Shown here in pieces: positions 34,929 through 43,622 of a stretch of DNA of 64,000 bases (positions within the stretch are counted from its first letter, which is position 1; each line of letters begins with the position of its first letter). This DNA is from Pseudomonadota bacterium (GTDB lineage Bacteria > Pseudomonadota > Gammaproteobacteria > Burkholderiales > Burkholderiaceae_C): NCBI GenBank assembly GCA_018241225.1, contig JAFEEG010000018.1, positions 1 through 64,000 of the forward strand. The letters run 5' to 3'. The notes below the pieces were generated by a model that did no database searches, was not told the DNA's origin, and saw only the letters and a list, made by a program, of their open reading frames with translations. The position numbers were made by a program, and so were the translations under genes.

Positions 34929-35564
34929 CTAGCGCAGCCTGTAGCTCAACCGTCGGTCGCCACGCACGGTGGCGTCCAGCCCTAGCCAACGCCCGTCTTC
35001 CGTCCACCACACGTCCAGTGGTCGTTCGGTCCCGGACAAGCGCCAACGCGTCGCGATCACCGTGCGGCCCTGCGCCTCGATGGCCGCGCTTTCGAGACGC
35101 TGCCATTTCACTTGCTCGATGCGTCCGTCCTGTGCATTGAGAAGGCGCGCCTGGCTGCGCAGGGCCGGGTTCCAGTACGCAAAGCTCATCAGGCATCCAG
35201 AAAGCTCGGAGCTGCCTTGCGCGCTCTGCAACTGCAGGCCGCCACCTGATTGCGCACGCAGTTGTACGCGCGAGCGTTGCCCGTCATCGTCGGTATCGGC
35301 GTCCAGGCTGCGCAGGCAGTTGCCTTGCCAGCGTTCCTCTGCGCGGTGTCGATAGCGATAGACGGGAACGCCCAGAAGGCGCACCCGGAACTCGGCTTGG
35401 CTGACCAGGCTTCGCACCTCTTGTCCAGTCGACTCCAGACTGAAGCGATGCGTGCCAATGGGGTCGCCATCGAGCAGAACCGTGAAGTCCCACTGCTGAT
35501 ACTGCGCGAATGCGCATGTCGGCAACGCAAGCAATAAGACGGCGCAGAGGTTCGTGATCTTCAT
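34929..35564 (-). CDS. DUF6134 family periplasmic protein
   Basis: A 211-residue protein with a signal peptide (MKITNLCAVLLLALPTCAFAQ) and a beta-rich mature domain (WDFTVLLDGDPIGTHRFSLE; CLMSFAYWNPALRSQARLLNAQDG). Two conserved-looking cysteines are present in the mature part. The homologue at 63851 (cut by the window end) shares WNFTVLLDGEPIGMHRF. It overlaps the DUF1295 gene by four bases. A beta-barrel lipid-binding role is plausible but inferred only from fold-like pattern and company. Confidence 0.85.
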   Translation of the reverse strand: MKITNLCAVLLLALPTCAFAQYQQWDFTVLLDGDPIGTHRFSLESTGQEVRSLVSQAEFRVRLLGVPVYRYRHRAEERWQGNCLRSLDADTDDDGQRSRVQLRAQSGGGLQLQSAQGSSELSGCLMSFAYWNPALRSQARLLNAQDGRIEQVKWQRLESAAIEAQGRTVIATRWRLSGTERPLDVWWTEDGRWLGLDATVRGDRRLSYRLR

Positions 35565-36364
35565 GATTCCAGGTTCGCCTTTGGACGTCCAGGCACGAAG
35601 GCCGGCGTGCGGGCGACGTAGTCGCGATAGGCGTTGCCCCTACGCTGAAGGAGACCGGCTTCCAGCAGCCCCACGCCGGACACCTTCAGGAGTAGCAGCG
35701 TCACCAGCAGCGGCGACAGCAGGCTAAAGACCCCGGCCCAACCTCCGCCGGACAAGGCCAGCAAACCCAGACCCCACCAGAAGCAGGCCTCCCCAAAATA
35801 GTTCGGGTGGCGGCTGTAGCGCCACAGGCCCTGATCCATGACGGTCCCGCGCGATTCGGGATCGGCGCGGAAAACGGAAAGCTGCGAGTCAGCGATGGCT
35901 TCAAATGCCAGGCCGAACATCGCCACTACCACCCCCAACATGTCAAGCCAGCGCAAGGGCGCGCCGGACGTCCAAGCTACGCCAAGGGGCGCCGAGACGC
36001 ACCAGGCGAGCATTGCCTGCAGCCCAAAGACAAGGTACACGCTCTTGATGGAAAAGTGCGGTTCGTGACGGGCACGGATCGCTTGGTAGCGTGGATCTTC
36101 GCCCGGGTGGTCGCCCCGGCGCCACGCCAGATGAACGCCCAGCCGCAACGCCCAGGTCAAGGCCAAGCCAAGCACCAGGAATCCGCGCTCCCCTGAGCTC
36201 GGGAGGCAAAAGGCGTAGCCCAAACCGGCACCGGCGATCATGAACGGCCAGACTGGATCAATGACACTCGCGTCTCGCTGGCGAAGACTCCACAGCCACG
36301 CGACGAATGCGAAGGTCGCGCTCACCGCCAAGCCAGCCAGGGCACAGGAAAGGTATTCATGCAT
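35561..36364 (-). CDS. DUF1295 (steroid 5-alpha-reductase-like) membrane protein
   Basis: A 267-residue polytopic membrane protein with seven or so helices. The C-terminal MDQGLWRYSRHPNYFGEACFWWGLGLLAL block is the NADPH/SAM-binding-like signature of the steroid-reductase/ICMT superfamily. The start at MHEYLSCAL overlaps the DUF2878 gene by eight bases. It probably reduces a double bond in a membrane lipid substrate. Paralogue at 63057-63851. Confidence 0.9.
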   Translation of the reverse strand: MHEYLSCALAGLAVSATFAFVAWLWSLRQRDASVIDPVWPFMIAGAGLGYAFCLPSSGERGFLVLGLALTWALRLGVHLAWRRGDHPGEDPRYQAIRARHEPHFSIKSVYLVFGLQAMLAWCVSAPLGVAWTSGAPLRWLDMLGVVVAMFGLAFEAIADSQLSVFRADPESRGTVMDQGLWRYSRHPNYFGEACFWWGLGLLALSGGGWAGVFSLLSPLLVTLLLLKVSGVGLLEAGLLQRRGNAYRDYVARTPAFVPGRPKANLES

Positions 36365-36986
36365 TCGAGGCCTCACATTGGATCGAAACCATGCCGTCGA
36401 AGCGCCGGGCGAGCGCGAAAGTGATCGGCAGGAGCGCAGCCCACGCGAGTGATTGACTGGCCAGCGCAGCGATCGTGTCCACGAACTCGGCGGCGCCCAG
36501 GCGCACGCCACCTGCAAAAGCCAGCGGACCACACACACTGCCCAAGAGCGCGGCAACGAACGGCCGGTCGCGCAGCCAGCGCAAGCTGACGTTCAAGGTG
36601 ATGCCAAGCAGCGGCCACATGAACACGATCCATACCGGTGGCCAGAGGGCATTTGCACTGGATTCTGCATAGCGAACGAACCCAAGCCTCACTTGTAGGG
36701 CCTCGACTACAAACCCAATCAACGTGACTGACACCATCAGGACGGCCTCTCGCTGCGCTCGATGGGCGACAACCAAATGCCATGCAAGGGCCGCGAGCAC
36801 GACAAAGCTGCCATAGGCCGCTTGCTCCTGCGACGCCGAGACCACCGCGGCGACCCACGCCAGTTGGAACACGACAAAATTCGACGCCTTGAGTCCAAGA
36901 GTTGGCTCGTCGAGGCGATTCATGAGCGAGGCAGGGTTCGGCGTTGTCACGAGCGGCGCTCGAATAGATAGTGGCTCACCCACCAT
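36357..36986 (-). CDS. DUF2878 family membrane protein
   Basis: A 209-residue integral membrane protein with about five helices; family features are ALQVRLGFVRYAESSANALWPPVWIVFMWPLLGITLNVSLRWL. The ATG at 36986 overlaps the end of the methyltransferase gene by 40 bases; an ATG at 36923 is an alternative start without overlap. The homologue at 62447 overlaps its methyltransferase in the same way. Function unknown. Confidence 0.85.
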   Translation of the reverse strand: MVGEPLSIRAPLVTTPNPASLMNRLDEPTLGLKASNFVVFQLAWVAAVVSASQEQAAYGSFVVLAALAWHLVVAHRAQREAVLMVSVTLIGFVVEALQVRLGFVRYAESSANALWPPVWIVFMWPLLGITLNVSLRWLRDRPFVAALLGSVCGPLAFAGGVRLGAAEFVDTIAALASQSLAWAALLPITFALARRFDGMVSIQCEASNA

Positions 36987-37990
36987 TGTTGCCCCTCATT
37001 CCACGCGAACAATTCTTCGACCGACATGAAGAACAGGCGCCAGCGCATCCACCATAGTTCAGCGTCTCCTTGGAATCCGGCCTGCACAACGGTAATCAGG
37101 TTCTTGCGCTGCATATCCATGTTCTGCAGCCAGGCACGTGCGGTGCGCCCATAGTGCCGCCCGTCCCAGCGCCACCGCTGAAGCAATCGCAGGTCGTCCT
37201 GAAAATGCAAAGCCAGATCGTCACTAGGCATCATCCCGCCGGTGAAGAAGTGCTGACTCATCCAGTCGCTGGCGTCACGAACTTCGAACGCGTAAGGAGC
37301 ATCACGGTGAGTGAATACGTGCAAAAAGAACAGACCGTCGGGCCGTAACCACGCGGACACCTTGGCAAAAGCCTGAGGCCAGTTGCGCAAGTGCTCGAAC
37401 ATCTCGACCGACACGATGCGGTCAAAGTGCTCGGGCGGCGCTTGAAATTCGTTGAAGTCCCGTGTCAGAACTTGCAGGTTGTTCAAGCCTCGCGCTCGTG
37501 CGCGCGCCTCGATAAAGGCGCGCTGGGACGCTGAGTTCGAAAGCGCAGTGATGCGGCTGCCCGGATAACGCTTGGCCATCCAAAGGCTCAAGGAGCCCCA
37601 GCCGCAGCCCAATTCCAGGATCTGTTGGCCATCGGCGAGTTGGGCGCGATCGCAGGTGAGTGCCAGGGCGGCTTCTTCGGCTTCGGCGAGATTGGCATCG
37701 CCGCCCTCTCGCCACAGGCAGCAGCTGTACTTCAGGTGGGGGCCCAGAACCTGCTCGAAGAATTCAGCCGGCAACTCGTAGTGCTGGGCATTGGCCGCGT
37801 CCGGGTGGACGGCCAGGGGCGCGTTCGTCAGCGACCGAGCAAACGCATCGGTGAGCGTTGCGCAGGCTTCGGGATTGCCGCTTTGCAGCTGCGCGAGCCG
37901 CTCGCGCAACAGGCGCCGGATGCCAAAGCGCACGACCTGATCGGGAACAAGGCCCTGTTCTGCCCAGCGGATGGCGGCGCGTCTTGGCAT
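36947..37990 (-). CDS. CFA-like SAM methyltransferase, candidate UfaM-type (module copy 1)
   Basis: A 347-residue class I methyltransferase of the cyclopropane-synthase superfamily. It has YELPAEFFEQVLGPHLKYSCCLW (71-93), the SAM loop ILELGCGWGSLSLWMA (124-139), VEMFEHLRNWPQAFAKV and SDWMSQHFFTGGMMPSDDL. This short, CFA-lineage form with KYSCCLW matches methyltransferases that act on unsaturated acyl chains in furan fatty acid synthesis; that role is inferred. First gene of an operon preceded by an ECF-type promoter. The paralogue at 61437 is about 65-70 percent identical by eye. Confidence 0.9.
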   Translation of the reverse strand: MPRRAAIRWAEQGLVPDQVVRFGIRRLLRERLAQLQSGNPEACATLTDAFARSLTNAPLAVHPDAANAQHYELPAEFFEQVLGPHLKYSCCLWREGGDANLAEAEEAALALTCDRAQLADGQQILELGCGWGSLSLWMAKRYPGSRITALSNSASQRAFIEARARARGLNNLQVLTRDFNEFQAPPEHFDRIVSVEMFEHLRNWPQAFAKVSAWLRPDGLFFLHVFTHRDAPYAFEVRDASDWMSQHFFTGGMMPSDDLALHFQDDLRLLQRWRWDGRHYGRTARAWLQNMDMQRKNLITVVQAGFQGDAELWWMRWRLFFMSVEELFAWNEGQQWWVSHYLFERRS

Positions 37991-38020
37991 ACGGATTTCC
38001 GAGAAAGTTGTAGTGCTCCT

Positions 38021-38048
38021 TGTACGTGCGCGGGCGACATCCGGATCA
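38021..38048 (-). promoter_or_regulatory. ECF promoter for methyltransferase-DUF2878-DUF1295-DUF6134-DUF2177 operon
   Basis: On the minus strand TGATCC (38048-38043) and CGTACA (38026-38021) are separated by 16 bases. The predicted start lies about 30 bases before the ATG at 37990. It is back to back with the promoter at 38089-38116. Confidence 0.72.
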
Positions 38049-38088
38049 GCCGCGCGCTCGACAGAGTATCCGCTCGTTACTTCTTGAC

Positions 38089-38116
38089 TGATCCGAGATC
38101 AATGGCACGACGTAAA
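38089..38116 (+). promoter_or_regulatory. ECF promoter for fasciclin-domain gene
   Basis: TGATCC at 38089-38094 and CGTAAA at 38111-38116, spacing 16, oriented toward the fasciclin-domain protein (ATG at 38170). It is the same two-box pattern as at rpoE. Confidence 0.72.
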
Positions 38117-38169
38117 GGAGTGGCTCAGTGCGACTGAGGCCCACCTCAACCTATCAAGGAGTCTTTGCC

Positions 38170-39120
38170 ATGAAACATGCTTTGAACCGGCGCCACTTCA
38201 TGCTTTCGACAGCGGCTTTGGGTAGCACGGTGGTGCTGTCCGCTTGCGGAGGAGGCAGCGACGACGTCGAGGCCCGTCGCAACCTGGTGGACCTCGCAGC
38301 TTCCAAGCCGGAGTTGAGCGTGTTTGTGGAAGCCGTCAGTGCAGCTGGGCTGACCGACACCCTGAAGGGCACGGGTCCCTTCACAGTCTTCGCGCCAAAC
38401 AATGACGCGTTCACTGCCCTGTTGGGCGAGCTGGGCGTGACCAAGGACGCACTTTTCGCCGACAAGCCCACGCTGACGGCCGTGCTGAAGTATCACGTGC
38501 TGAACAGGCTCGTTCCACGCGCAGACATCCCCTCGGGCAAGGCGATCGAGCCTATCGGCGGCGGCTTCTTCAAGATCGACAAGGTGGGCGACGCCTACAA
38601 CGTGACCGACGGACGCAATCGAGTGAGCCATGTCGTGTCCACCGACTCGTTCGCGCTCAATGGCGTGCTGCACGTCGTCGATGGCGTGCTGCTGCAACCG
38701 AACAAGGACATCGTGGAGACTGCGCAGGCCACACCGAGCCTGAGCACACTGGTTGCGGCGGTCGTGGCTGCGGGTCTGGTGGATACGCTCAAGGGTACCG
38801 GTCCATTCACGGTCTTTGCGCCCACGAACGATGCCTTCGCAGCCTTGCTCACCGAGTTGGGTGTGACGCAGGACGCGCTACTGGCCGACAAGGCGCTCTT
38901 GACCAAGGTGCTGACGTACCACGTGCTCCCCGCCCGTGTGCTGAAGGCCGAGATTCCCTTCGATACGCCCGTCGCTACCGTGCAGGGGTCGGCGATCCAG
39001 ATCAACCCAAGCTTCAAAATCACCGATCAGCGCGCTCGGGTGTCGCAGATCACCGCGCCCGACGTCTTCGCAACCAACGGGGTCGTCCACGTCATCGACA
39101 AGGTACTGTTGCCTAACTAG
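38170..39120 (+). CDS. Lipoprotein-like protein with two fasciclin (FAS1) domains
   Basis: A 316-residue protein. An RR-containing signal ends in LSACGGG (lipobox). Two tandem FAS1 domains follow, each with LKGTGPFTVFAPxNDAFxALL and a YHVL motif: residues about 40-175 (KYHVLNRLVPRADIP) and 180-316 (TYHVLPARVLKAEIP). The start has AAGGAG upstream; the frame upstream of it is not used. An ECF-type promoter directly precedes it, placing a cell-surface adhesion or scaffold-type protein in the oxidative stress regulon. The lipocalin gene follows 94 bases downstream. Confidence 0.92.
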   Translation: MKHALNRRHFMLSTAALGSTVVLSACGGGSDDVEARRNLVDLAASKPELSVFVEAVSAAGLTDTLKGTGPFTVFAPNNDAFTALLGELGVTKDALFADKPTLTAVLKYHVLNRLVPRADIPSGKAIEPIGGGFFKIDKVGDAYNVTDGRNRVSHVVSTDSFALNGVLHVVDGVLLQPNKDIVETAQATPSLSTLVAAVVAAGLVDTLKGTGPFTVFAPTNDAFAALLTELGVTQDALLADKALLTKVLTYHVLPARVLKAEIPFDTPVATVQGSAIQINPSFKITDQRARVSQITAPDVFATNGVVHVIDKVLLPN

Positions 39121-39213
39121 TAGGTAGTTCTCATGTTCAATGGGTGCGATGTCTGGGAGGCATCGCACCCACCGCTAGGCAAGAGGTCGGTCCCGGTGGT
39201 CCTGGAGAAACTT

Positions 39214-39750
39214 ATGCAACTGCGGATGGTTGTCCTGGCGAGTCTTGTGCTGCTCGTTGCATGTGCAAACCTGCGTCAGTCCGATCGAAAACCGGTCACC
39301 TTGGTCTCGAACGTGGATCTGCCTCGCTTCATGGGCGACTGGTACGTCATTGCCAGCATCCCGACGTTCATCGAACGTGGAGCGCACAACGCGGTGGAGA
39401 ACTACCAGTTCGATGCAGATGGGACGATTGCGACCACGTTCTCCTTTAACGCAGACGCACCCGATGGACCGGTCAAGGTATACCGGTCCCGAGGGTTTGT
39501 GCTCGACGCCAAATCCAAAGCGATCTGGGGGCAGCAGTACTTCTGGCCGGTGAAGGCGGACTACAGGATCTCCTTCTTGTCACCGGACTATCAACAAACC
39601 ATCATCACGCGCGAGAAGCGCGACTACGTCTGGATCATGGCGCGCACGCCGGCCATCTCGAGCGAGGACTTCGCGCGGCTCGCGCGGTTTGTCGAGAGCC
39701 AAGGCTACGATCCTGGAAGACTCACCAAAGTACCTCAGCGCGTCCGTTGA
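39214..39750 (+). CDS. blc: Bacterial lipocalin (Blc-like lipoprotein)
   Basis: A 178-residue lipocalin. The signal ends LLVACANL (lipobox Cys). The fold signature FMGDWYVIASIPTFIERGAHNAVENY (GxW) is followed by YFWPVKADYRISFLSPDYQQTIITREKRDYVWIMARTP. Blc-type lipocalins sit in the outer membrane and bind lysophospholipids or damaged fatty acids, which fits the neighbouring lipid-modification genes. A GGAG site precedes the ATG; 27 upstream in-frame codons are not supported. Confidence 0.9.
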   Translation: MQLRMVVLASLVLLVACANLRQSDRKPVTLVSNVDLPRFMGDWYVIASIPTFIERGAHNAVENYQFDADGTIATTFSFNADAPDGPVKVYRSRGFVLDAKSKAIWGQQYFWPVKADYRISFLSPDYQQTIITREKRDYVWIMARTPAISSEDFARLARFVESQGYDPGRLTKVPQRVR

Positions 39751-39867
39751 CGACGCCGGATTGCCAGTATTCGCGAGGCGATGGCGCGCTGGCTCGCGGA
39801 ATGCGGACAGTTGTCCCGCTCTACCCTCCGCACGCGACGGGACCCCGCTGCGGCTTGCAGGTTAGGC

Positions 39868-39998
39868 TGGAAAGTGCGCAAAACGTCGGAAACGAGCGCC
39901 TGCAGGCCGAAGGCGCGGCTGACAAGTCGGCAGGCGCTGTACAGAAGAACTTAGGCGACGCAAAGGAAGCAGCCAAGACGCTCGCCAAGAAACCTTGA
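39868..39998 (+). pseudogene. CsbD family protein, truncated remnant
   Basis: The frame encodes NVGNERLQAEGAADKSAGAVQKNLGDAKEAAKTL, the characteristic second half of CsbD-like general stress proteins. The normal N-terminus is absent and the upstream codons are unrelated. No ribosome site or start codon is placed for this fragment. Probably a decayed csbD gene. Confidence 0.6.
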
Positions 39999-40073
39999 GT
40001 TAGGCTGCACGAACCGCTGTACCAGTGAAGCGGCGGGACACCAGAAGCGCTGCAACTCCGTGGGACCAAGTGA

Positions 40074-40448
40074 TCACTTGGAGTGATACGCGTTGCATTG
40101 GGCAAAGAACATTTCCAGTTCGGTCGATTTGTCGAAGACGCCGTCTGCTCCCAGTGCAAGGCAGCGCTTTCTCATCTCGCTGGTCGCGTAGTTTGTCAGC
40201 ACAAGGACGTGTTGGAATTCAAGGCGGCGTTGACATGCCCTGACAACCGTGAGACCTGACCCCTCTCTGAGGAACAGGTCGACGACTGCGACTTGCCAAG
40301 TATTTCGATACTCTTGGAGCGCTGCAAGCGCCGTTGCTGCCGTGTCGGCGGTCGCAACAACCTTCATGCCGCCCAGTTCGGCCAATGTCGGGATGAGGCT
40401 GTCCCGGATCGTTTGATTGTCTTCCACGAGGATCGTGATCAGCGGCAT
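40074..40448 (-). CDS. Single-domain response regulator (CheY-like receiver)
   Basis: A 124-residue receiver. Start chosen at MPLITILVEDNQTIRDSLIP: acidic pair at residues 9-10, phospho-acceptor Asp57 in VAVVDLFLREG, Thr in LVLTNYA and Lys in GVFDKSTE. No output domain, so it likely acts by protein-protein contact. No histidine kinase is adjacent. The ORF is open upstream without support. Confidence 0.88.
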   Translation of the reverse strand: MPLITILVEDNQTIRDSLIPTLAELGGMKVVATADTAATALAALQEYRNTWQVAVVDLFLREGSGLTVVRACQRRLEFQHVLVLTNYATSEMRKRCLALGADGVFDKSTELEMFFAQCNAYHSK

Positions 40449-40585
40449 GCAGAACTCGAACGACGCGTCGAATTGGAGGTCCCCAGACTGTAAGAGTCGC
40501 GCAATTGAGAGCGTGTAGTCCGGCGCCGCGATCAAGTTGAGGTGCAGTCGCGGCTTCCGGTGATCGTCGACTCGAGCCCCTCCAG

Positions 40586-40885
40586 TCACTTCGACTTGCG
40601 CCTTTTCGCGCTTGCCTTTCGCTTCTTGATCTCCCGCTCAAGCTTGTCTTTCGCCTGGTCCAGCAGTTCAGCGGACTCGCCGAGTTGCTTTTCAACGCTC
40701 TTCGTCTGATCGACTGCTGCACCTGCATCGCCTTGGCGAACTTCCGCAGGCAATTCCGAGTTGAGAACCGCGTGGATCACTGCCAAGTCCTCGGCCGCCT
40801 CCTTGACCGACTCTGTGGCTTGTTTGGTGTCTTCCAGCGCGTCTGCAAGGGGCTCGACTTTGGGGGGCGTTTGGGCGTTCACCAT
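40586..40885 (-). CDS. Hypothetical Lys/Ala-rich helical protein
   Basis: A 99-residue protein predicted to be almost entirely helical: an acidic Ala-rich N-terminal half and a strongly basic tail (KDKLEREIKKRKASAKRRKSK) that suggests nucleic acid binding or a histone-like character. Upstream of the receiver gene on the same strand. No family recognised. Confidence 0.6.
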   Translation of the reverse strand: MVNAQTPPKVEPLADALEDTKQATESVKEAAEDLAVIHAVLNSELPAEVRQGDAGAAVDQTKSVEKQLGESAELLDQAKDKLEREIKKRKASAKRRKSK

Positions 40886-41154
40886 TCGTCTCCTGAGGTA
40901 GGTTGCCAGGGTGGTTGCCAGGCCAAGTGTCCTTCCAGAAGGCGCTAAAGGGAAGGTCGGTTTACGCCGCCAGTCGAAGCAGCGGTTCGCTCTCGAGCGC
41001 GACGGCCAGGCATCGCACTCCTTGGCCAGTCATTTGAGTCCCAGGTGGACGCGGGCCACTTCCAGCGGGTGGCGCCACCCGTCAGCCCGTTTTTGGGAGC
41101 CTCACCCCAACTGGCCAACTCAGAATCCGGCGAAGAAAAATTTGCTATCAAGGT

Positions 41155-41183
41155 CTTGAAAGCCCGATGAGAGGCCTCTACAT
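41155..41183 (+). promoter_or_regulatory. Possible heat-shock (sigma-32) promoter for hsp20
   Basis: CTTGAAA at 41155-41161 is a perfect sigma-32 -35 box. After 13 bases comes CCTCTACAT (41175-41183), a partial match to the -10 box. It is followed by the Hsp20 gene at 41242. The -35 is good and the -10 imperfect, so this is a suggestion. Confidence 0.45.
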
Positions 41184-41241
41184 CCGGTTCGAAGGGCCGG
41201 GCGGGTCCCGGCGCTTCGTCTTTATTCACGGAGGTTTCGCC

Positions 41242-41679
41242 ATGTACCGATCTTTATTTCCGCGCGACATGTTCGCCGAGATGGATCGCCTGCACCGCGA
41301 AATGCAGCAGGCCTTCGATCTATCTCCCACCATCCGCGGCTTTGGCCGCACTGGCTTCCCGGCGTTGAACGTCGGAAGTACACCCCAGGCGATTGAAATC
41401 TACGCTTTCGCTCCCGGGGTTGACCCTGCGACGCTCGATGTCCAGCTCGAGCGCGGCCTGCTGACCATCGCTGGGGAACGCAAAGGCAGTTTGGGCGATT
41501 CCGACGAAGCAGCGGCCGTACATATCAACGAGCGCTTTGAAGGCGCCTTCCGCCGCGTGATCACGCTGCCAGAGGATGCCGATACCGACGCAGTTCAGGC
41601 GCGTTATCGCGACGGAATTCTGCAGATCACCGTGCAACGCCAAGCCGCGGCCCAGCCTCGCCGCATCAGCGTGAATTGA
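41242..41679 (+). CDS. Hsp20/alpha-crystallin small heat-shock protein
   Basis: A 145-residue sHSP. The alpha-crystallin domain runs from about 45 (PALNVGSTPQAIEIYAFAPGVDPATLDVQLERGLLTIAGERKG) to 130, with FRRVITLPEDADTDAVQARYRDGILQITV carrying the conserved GIL. A GGAGG site precedes the ATG. It is followed after 13 bases by a second Hsp20 gene; the two probably form a co-expressed chaperone pair. Confidence 0.92.
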   Translation: MYRSLFPRDMFAEMDRLHREMQQAFDLSPTIRGFGRTGFPALNVGSTPQAIEIYAFAPGVDPATLDVQLERGLLTIAGERKGSLGDSDEAAAVHINERFEGAFRRVITLPEDADTDAVQARYRDGILQITVQRQAAAQPRRISVN

Positions 41680-41692
41680 AGGGAGAGCCACC

Positions 41693-42106
41693 ATGAACAC
41701 TTCCGAGAGCCTGAGCACGCGACGCGCGCCAGAGAACACATCTCAAGAAGACGGGCAGCGCTACAGCCAAGCGGCGCTGACCCCGCCGGTTGACGTCACG
41801 GAAGACTCGGCGGGGATCACCTTGCACGCGGACCTGCCTGGCGTTTCAAACGACAAGCTGCGACTGCAGGTGGAGGCGGACACGCTGACCATTGACGCGG
41901 AGGTTGGCTTGACCCTCCCTGAGGGCTTGCAGACCAGCCATACGGAGGTCGGCGTCGGACGTTTCCACCGTTCGTTCACCCTCAGCAAGGAACTCGATAC
42001 CGACAAGATCACAGCGCAGTTGGCGAACGGGGTCCTGACGCTGCGCATCCCGAAGGCGCAGCACGCCCAGCCACGCCGGATCTCGATCGAGGTCCATCCG
42101 AGCTAG
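41693..42106 (+). CDS. Hsp20/alpha-crystallin small heat-shock protein
   Basis: A 137-residue sHSP with a polar N-terminal tail and an alpha-crystallin domain (PPVDVTEDSAGITLHADLPGVSNDKLRLQVEADTLTIDAEV ... FHRSFTLSKELDTDKITAQLANGVLTLRIPK). The C-terminal PRRISIEV resembles the IxI anchor region. Sits 13 bases after its paralogue. Likely forms mixed oligomers with it. Confidence 0.92.
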   Translation: MNTSESLSTRRAPENTSQEDGQRYSQAALTPPVDVTEDSAGITLHADLPGVSNDKLRLQVEADTLTIDAEVGLTLPEGLQTSHTEVGVGRFHRSFTLSKELDTDKITAQLANGVLTLRIPKAQHAQPRRISIEVHPS

Positions 42107-42266
42107 GGCGACACGGCCACAGAACAGCGAGTCTGGGCGCGCAGCAATCGCCCGAGCGCACCCACTGGCGGTGCTTTTGCAGGGCATTGTCTGCGCGCTC
42201 CCTTCGTCCCGAAGGGCATATGTGTCTTCCTGCGAGGCTGGAGGCCCGTACACGCGGAGTTGAACG

Positions 42267-42515
42267 ATGAACCGGGATAGACCCAGTGCGGCCAAGAGCA
42301 TCGCGCCGTTGGCCCCGCCAGAGTGGACCATGACCGTGCAGCAGGACGGGCTTCAGTTCACGGCGGACATCAAGCGATCGGGTGTTCCGATGTGTCGCCT
42401 ATCTTTGGCGTGCCCGGAGGGTGACGAATCGAGTGCCCGGCAGGCGCTAGCAGACAAAGCGCGCTTCTGGATTGCTGATTACTTGAAGAAGTCGCCTCCA
42501 CGCGGCGAGCGCTGA
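42267..42515 (+). CDS. Hypothetical 82-residue protein
   Basis: A small protein of ordinary composition (TMTVQQDGLQFTADIKRSGVPMCRLSLACPEGDESSARQALADKARFWIADYLKK), probably an alpha/beta fold with a C-terminal helix. It lies in the stress gene cluster in the same direction as the Hsp20 genes. No family recognised. Confidence 0.6.
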   Translation: MNRDRPSAAKSIAPLAPPEWTMTVQQDGLQFTADIKRSGVPMCRLSLACPEGDESSARQALADKARFWIADYLKKSPPRGER

Positions 42516-42597
42516 CATGACGTATCAAACTTGTCCGACAGAAATTGCGCGACGCCGCAGATAGGCTGTTGCGCGCTGATTTTTGAGAGGAGCTTCT

Positions 42598-42895
42598 ATG
42601 TCCGTTGAATTCTTGAGGCAGATTGCCTGCCACGCCGCTCCCCAAGTCGTTCAACGCCAAGCAAGATGTCGATGCCATCAAGATCTTGCGCCAGGCCGGC
42701 TTGGTCCTCGCAATGGTGGACGAACCACCCGAGTTCGGCGCCAGGGTTCTTGCAATCACCGAGAAGGGCCGCACTGAGCTGCTGCGGTTTCACTACCCGG
42801 AAGGCATCACGGCGTCCGGCCCCGGAGATTTCTGGCTACCGCGGGTCGCACAGCGTGCACGGGACGTCTTGAAGCGAAACATCGGCGCCGGGTAG
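42598..42895 (+). pseudogene. Hypothetical protein, probably frameshifted near its start
   Basis: A well-formed ribosome site (GAGGAG) precedes an ATG at 42598 encoding MSVEFLRQI, but that frame turns to low-quality sequence within 20 codons. The adjacent frame, from about 42623 to 42895, reads PATPLPKSFNAKQDVDAIKILRQAGLVLAMVDEPPEF and looks genuine, yet starts only at a TTG without a ribosome site. A single-base change near 42620 would join them. Otherwise the TTG is the true start of a 90-residue protein. Confidence 0.5.
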
Positions 42896-42962
42896 CCGCA
42901 CCCGGCTCTCTTGCACCAATACGTTTTCAGATTCAACGCCGCCCTAGAGAAAGGAGCTGATC

Positions 42963-43178
42963 GTGACTGAAAGAGTTGGCCCATCCATGACGGGAAACGC
43001 GAGACGGGTCCCCAAGCGGATGGAGGTTCATATGAGGCTGATGAGCGAGAAGCAGCTTCAGGCGTATCTCGCTGCTCGCGACGCGTTGCGCCGCATTAAG
43101 CGGACCACCGAGTTCTTCGCAGCTGCGAGTCCCCCTGTGGCGTTCAAGCGCTTCCCTGAGGGCCGCACAAACCCGTAG
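42963..43178 (+). CDS. Hypothetical 71-residue protein
   Basis: Starts at GTG preceded by AAAGGAG. Basic, helical (MRLMSEKQLQAYLAARDALRRIKRTTEFFAAASPP). Could be a small nucleic-acid-associated protein. Fourth small gene in the same-direction stress cluster. Confidence 0.55.
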   Translation: MTERVGPSMTGNARRVPKRMEVHMRLMSEKQLQAYLAARDALRRIKRTTEFFAAASPPVAFKRFPEGRTNP

Positions 43179-43622
43179 TCCAATCGCGAGCACCTGAGGG
43201 CTCGCCGCGCCGGTAGTCCTAGCCTCAGGTTGCCCGCTTCGGCGCGCTTTTTCATTGGCGGAACTGATTGACGGAACCAGTCAGTACCTTCGGGGTTTTG
43301 CGCAAGGTCAAGCTTGGCTTGCTACGTCTGCCTATCCCTGTCGAGAAGTGAAGGTAACTTGATTGCCAGACCCAGGTGGCATACGCGCGCGACCGCTTTC
43401 GCGGGGAGGTCTAGGTCTTGAACGGGCACGAAGCCGCTGCGAGATCCAGCACCCGCACCGCTGACAGTTCTTCACGCGAAGACCCGCCGCGGTCCCCGCG
43501 GCCAACTGCAGGGGCCTGCGGATTACCCTGCATTTCATGCCGGTAGATTGACAGCTTGGCCGCCTAGTATGGCCCTTTGGACGAGCGCACAGTTCGTTCG
43601 AGACAGCTCTGGAGACCAACCC
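43179..43622. other. Intergenic, no supported gene
   Basis: About 440 bases with no convincing frame. Near 43205-43250 GCGCCG and CGGCGC can pair ahead of CTTTTTC, a weak terminator candidate for the small genes upstream. Confidence 0.4.

Noticed and set aside
39747..39867. Frame joining the lipocalin stop to the CsbD-like fragment as one gene
   Set aside because: The N-terminal codons lack family character and there is no ribosome site; only the CsbD-like tail is recognisable.
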